This document shows positions 61,370-64,000 of a DNA stretch of 64,000 nt, one piece after another. A program made the position numbers and the translations under genes. Origin of the DNA: Treponema socranskii subsp. socranskii VPI DR56BR1116 = ATCC 35536 (GTDB taxonomy: Bacteria; Spirochaetota; Spirochaetia; Treponematales; Treponemataceae); NCBI RefSeq assembly GCF_000468115.1, contig NZ_AVQI01000059.1, positions 1 through 64,000 on the forward strand. The letters are read 5' to 3'. Below the pieces are notes generated by a model. It had not been told where the DNA came from. It did not search any database and saw only the letters and a program-made list of their open reading frames with translations. Positions within the stretch are counted from its first letter, which is position 1; the number at the start of each line of letters is the position of its first letter.

Positions 61370-62029
61370 ATGAGCGGATTGCATTATAAAGCGGTTATCT
61401 TCGATATGGACGGTACGATCCTCGACACGCTCGACGATTTGGCATCAAGCGTAAACTACGCCCTCGAAGCGAACGGTTTTCCGAAGCGGACGCGCGAAGA
61501 AGTGCGGCGTTTTGTCGGAAACGGTGCGGTAAAATTGATTCGGCGCGCAGTGCCCGAAGGTACGGCGGATGCCCTTTTCGATAAAGTATTCGCCGATTAT
61601 ACCGCCCGTTATAAAGTTCACTGCGCCGATGCGACAAAACCCTATGACGGCATTCCCGAACTGCTCGCGTCTCTGCGTGCGTCCGGCATAAAAACCGCCG
61701 TCGTTTCGAATAAGCCGGATGAAGCCGTGAGGATTCTCGCCGAAACGTATTTTCCGCGCCTTTTCGATGCCGCCGTCGGAACGAGAGACGGTATCAAAAC
61801 GAAGCCTGCCCCCGATTCGGTGTTTGAAATTATTAAAAAAATCGGAGCGGGAAAAAAAGACTGCGTGTACGTCGGCGATTCCGAAGTCGATATAGAAACT
61901 GCAAAAAATGCGGGCATCCCGTGCATCAGCGTTTCGTGGGGTTTTAAGGAACGCGAATTCCTTGCCGAACACGGAGCACAAAAAATCGTCAATAACGCAA
62001 AAGAGCTTTCGGCTGCCGTCGGTGCGTGA
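61370..62029 (+). CDS. gph: Phosphoglycolate phosphatase-like HAD hydrolase
   Basis: A 219-residue HAD-superfamily phosphatase. Motif I is FDMDGTILDTLDDL; motif II is VVSNKP; motif III Lys is in KTKPAPDSV and motif IV is YVGDSEVDIETAKNAG. The alpha-helical cap between motifs I and II is Gph-like. ATG at 61370 has AAGGGG upstream and lies 58 bp after leuS. It is probably phosphoglycolate phosphatase, but other sugar phosphates are possible. Confidence 0.88.
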   Translation: MSGLHYKAVIFDMDGTILDTLDDLASSVNYALEANGFPKRTREEVRRFVGNGAVKLIRRAVPEGTADALFDKVFADYTARYKVHCADATKPYDGIPELLASLRASGIKTAVVSNKPDEAVRILAETYFPRLFDAAVGTRDGIKTKPAPDSVFEIIKKIGAGKKDCVYVGDSEVDIETAKNAGIPCISVSWGFKEREFLAEHGAQKIVNNAKELSAAVGA

Positions 62030-62037
62030 CGGAGCGT

Positions 62038-63405
62038 TTAATCCGTCGCTTTGCCGATAAGCCATTTTCCTCTGCCGTAGTAGATAAAAAAAGCGACGGC
62101 GGTCGCAGTCCACGTGATCGGATAACAGGCGACGACGGTTAGAAGCGTGTTATGCAGCGGAACGGCTGTGAAAATCCACGCGACGCGCAGCACGCATACG
62201 CCGAGCATCGTTATGATCATAGGCTTGAACGTTTCGCCCGTACTGCGGATCGTGCCGGAAAGTATTTCGATCGGAACGTAGGCGATAAAAAAGAGCGGCA
62301 AAAAATGCAGCAGCGATTTTCCCTGCTCGATTACCGCTTCGTCGTGCGTAAAGAGCAAAAAGAAATATTGGCCGAAAAGATAAAAGATCAGCGTATAAAA
62401 GAGGGCGGCTCCTCCCGCCATACAAAGCCCTTGTATCGTCGCCTTTTTCATACGATCGATTTTTCGCGCGCCGTAGTTTTGACCCGCAAAGGTTGTGATT
62501 GCAATGCCGAACGAGCTTACGGTCATCCAAAAGACGGAATCGAGCCTGCCGTATGCCGCCCATGCAGCTGCGGCGTCCGTTCCGAATGAATTGATATTCG
62601 ATTGAATTATTAAATTTGAAACGGTATAGAGCGATGCTTGCATGCCGGCCGGAAGTCCGATCGCGGTCATGCGGGAAAGCAGGTGCGGTGTAAAGCGGAT
62701 TTTTCCGATGACGAGGCGGGCGTAGCGGTTCGGTTCCCGCATGAGTTTTACGAGCGTCAAAACCGTACAGATGACTTCCGAAATAACGGTTGCCCACGCG
62801 GCTCCCGCAACACCGAAACGGAAGACTGCAACGAAGAGGAGATCGAGGAAAATGTTTGCGATACAGCCCGCGACGAGAATGATAAAGGGGCTTTTGCTAT
62901 CGCCGAGCGCGCGCAAAATGCCCGATCCGACGTTATAGACGAACATCGGAAGGGCGCCGGCAAAAAAGATTCGGATGTAGGTTACCGAAAGCGGAAAGAT
63001 ATCGTTCGGCGTCGATATCGCTTTCATCGCGGGAGCGGAAGCGAAAATACCGGCAACGGACATAAAGATGCCCGCCCATATCGACATCGCCATAGCGGTG
63101 TGTACGGCTCGGCTCAGCTCGTGTTCGCGTTTGGCGCCGTAAAATTGAGAGATTATGATCGTTGCGCCGCTCGATACTCCGAGAAAAAATCCGACGAGGA
63201 GATTGACGTAGACGCCGCTCCCGCCGCTTACGGCGGCAAGGGCTGCTTTGCCGAGAAATTGCCCGACGATAACGGCATCGACCGTATTGTATAGCTGCTG
63301 AAAAAAAGTGCCGAGCAGAATCGGGAAAAAAAACGAAAGGAGCGAGCGCCATACCGGTCCTGTGAGGATGAAAGCGGATGTGCCGTTGTTGCCGTTGCGC
63401 GTCAT
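62038..63405 (-). CDS. MATE family efflux transporter
   Basis: A 455-residue inner-membrane protein with 12 transmembrane segments. The MATE pattern is GTFFQQLYNTVDAVIVGQFLG at residues about 30-50 and VSSFGIAITTFAGQNYGA in the second half. It would export cationic compounds using Na+ or H+. The promoter is leaderless-type. It converges on gph, 8 bp apart. Substrate is unknown. Confidence 0.93.
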   Translation of the reverse strand: MTRNGNNGTSAFILTGPVWRSLLSFFFPILLGTFFQQLYNTVDAVIVGQFLGKAALAAVSGGSGVYVNLLVGFFLGVSSGATIIISQFYGAKREHELSRAVHTAMAMSIWAGIFMSVAGIFASAPAMKAISTPNDIFPLSVTYIRIFFAGALPMFVYNVGSGILRALGDSKSPFIILVAGCIANIFLDLLFVAVFRFGVAGAAWATVISEVICTVLTLVKLMREPNRYARLVIGKIRFTPHLLSRMTAIGLPAGMQASLYTVSNLIIQSNINSFGTDAAAAWAAYGRLDSVFWMTVSSFGIAITTFAGQNYGARKIDRMKKATIQGLCMAGGAALFYTLIFYLFGQYFFLLFTHDEAVIEQGKSLLHFLPLFFIAYVPIEILSGTIRSTGETFKPMIITMLGVCVLRVAWIFTAVPLHNTLLTVVACYPITWTATAVAFFIYYGRGKWLIGKATD

Positions 63406-63412
63406 GCGTTTT

Positions 63413-63441
63413 ACTGTACCGCGCTTTTACGCCTTTGTCCA
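63413..63441 (-). promoter_or_regulatory. MATE gene promoter, leaderless-type
   Basis: TGGACA (63436-63441), 17 nt, TACAGT (63413-63418), then 7 nt to the ATG at 63405. It overlaps the end of a weak 69-codon reading frame (63411-63620, minus). The gap 63406-63668 otherwise shows no supported gene. Confidence 0.6.
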
Positions 63442-63668
63442 GTTTGTACGAAAGCGAGTGTAGAAAGCGAGCACGCGGGGCATTCGCTGTAATAGCGTTC
63501 TCGACAAATAGGAGCGATTAAAGAAATATTAGCAAGTAAATATAAATTGAAAATAGGAATTGCGACTTCGTAAAGTGAAGATAAAACCATGAATAAAACT
63601 TCACGACTGCCGTACATCATCGGTTCTTTTTTGCTTATTGTCGTTTGGTTTGTGTGATATGCGTGTCC

Positions 63669-63697
63669 TTGCTCCGTGCGGGAAATTGCTATATACT
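63669..63697 (+). promoter_or_regulatory. Promoter of the Lys/Ala-rich protein, leaderless-type
   Basis: TTGCTC (63669-63674), 17 nt, TATACT (63692-63697), then 6 nt to the ATG at 63704. Confidence 0.6.
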
Positions 63698-63703
63698 GAT
63701 TAT

Positions 63704-64000
63704 ATGGGTGGTATTCAAAAAAAAGGCGGACTGCTTGCCGCGGCCGCAAAAAAAACCGATGCGAAAAGCGGAGCGAAAGCTGCTCCGGCAAAAAAAACTC
63801 AAGCGAAAGAAAAGCGCGCCGAATCTGCAAAATCGAAGAGCGCAAAGCCGAAAACGGCAGCGAAAAAAACGGCTTCCGCCGCCGGTAAAAAAAGCGCGGT
63901 AAAAGAAGCGAATAAATCGTCTGCAAGCGCTGCGAAAAAAAACGCGGCGAAAACAACAACCGGAGCTTCGCGGGAAGCAGCGAAAACCGCTTCCGGCGGA
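63704..64000 (+). CDS. Lys/Ala-rich protein, N-terminal part (cut by window end)
   Basis: From ATG at 63704 the frame is open for 99 codons to the end of the window. It starts MGGIQKKGGLLAAAAKKTDA and continues as low-complexity Ala/Lys/Ser sequence with repeated AKK and KSA/KTA words, like histone H1-type or nucleoid-binding tails. No hydrophobic segment is seen. The C-terminal part, which may carry a folded domain, lies outside. A promoter with TATACT 6 nt before the ATG supports this as a real gene. Confidence 0.75.
   Translation, partial: MGGIQKKGGLLAAAAKKTDAKSGAKAAPAKKTQAKEKRAESAKSKSAKPKTAAKKTASAAGKKSAVKEANKSSASAAKKNAAKTTTGASREAAKTASGG

Noticed and set aside
1-64000. CRISPR arrays, IS elements or prophage genes
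   Set aside because: No regularly spaced repeats, transposase motifs or phage structural genes were seen in the window.

Overview
The window looks like a chromosomal segment of a spirochaete of the genus Treponema (inference). Support comes from the pairing of bacterial housekeeping genes with two Wzi-like and two DUF3943 outer-membrane-type proteins, a SUMF1-like exported protein, a rpe gene heading TPR/exported proteins, and moderately AT-rich sequence. Species cannot be assigned from the sequence alone. No CRISPR array, rRNA, IS element or prophage was seen. One RNA gene, tRNA-Phe(GAA), is present.

Layout. 0-2.7 kb: guaA (minus) and a RHH/RelE-type toxin-antitoxin pair. 2.8-10.7 kb: a tightly overlapping minus-strand operon holding a SUMF1-like exported protein, a lipoprotein, an oligopeptide-type binding protein, two permeases and a fused double ATPase. 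10.9-15.4 kb: pyrG, a YihY membrane protein fused to a cyclic-nucleotide-binding domain, and asnS. 15.5-35.4 kb: a surface-glycan island, more AT-rich in its middle. It holds two GT-C-like integral membrane proteins, ugd, GT8 and GT4 transferases, a YidC-like/LtaS-like fusion, an Arn-like set (two SMR-type flippase halves, a polyprenyl-phosphate GT2, a WecE-type transaminase), a Wzx flippase, an unrecognised protein, a LicD/cytidylyltransferase/SDR trio and a Wzi-like protein. 35.4-41.1 kb: tRNA-Phe, murG, cvpA, a DNA polymerase III delta'-like gene and an NtrB/NtrC-like two-component pair. 41.2-52.6 kb: two DUF3943 paralogues, a second Wzi-like protein, a second YidC-like/LtaS-like fusion, a GT4, a WecA-type initiating transferase and a stand-alone LtaS-type protein. 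52.7-64 kb: rpe with TPR/exported proteins, recA-folK, leuS, gph, a MATE exporter and the start of a Lys/Ala-rich protein.

How the parts fit (inference). WecA, Wzx, Wzi-like proteins, several glycosyltransferases and LtaS-type phosphotransferases point to assembly of a lipid-linked, phosphodiester-decorated surface glycan, perhaps like the lipoteichoic-acid-like glycolipids reported for some treponemes. The outstanding candidate for a new system is the pair of 901-residue proteins joining a YidC/Oxa1-like N-terminus to an LtaS-like catalytic domain. Both lack the usual groove arginine at the aligned position. One carries a ten-cytosine tract near its 3' end that could switch the protein by slippage.

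A second strong signal is regulatory. At least 13 promoter-proximal genes have a sigma-70-type promoter whose -10 hexamer ends only 6-8 nt before the ATG, without a Shine-Dalgarno sequence, whereas many operon-internal genes have good Shine-Dalgarno sequences. This predicts widespread leaderless mRNAs and settles several start codons.
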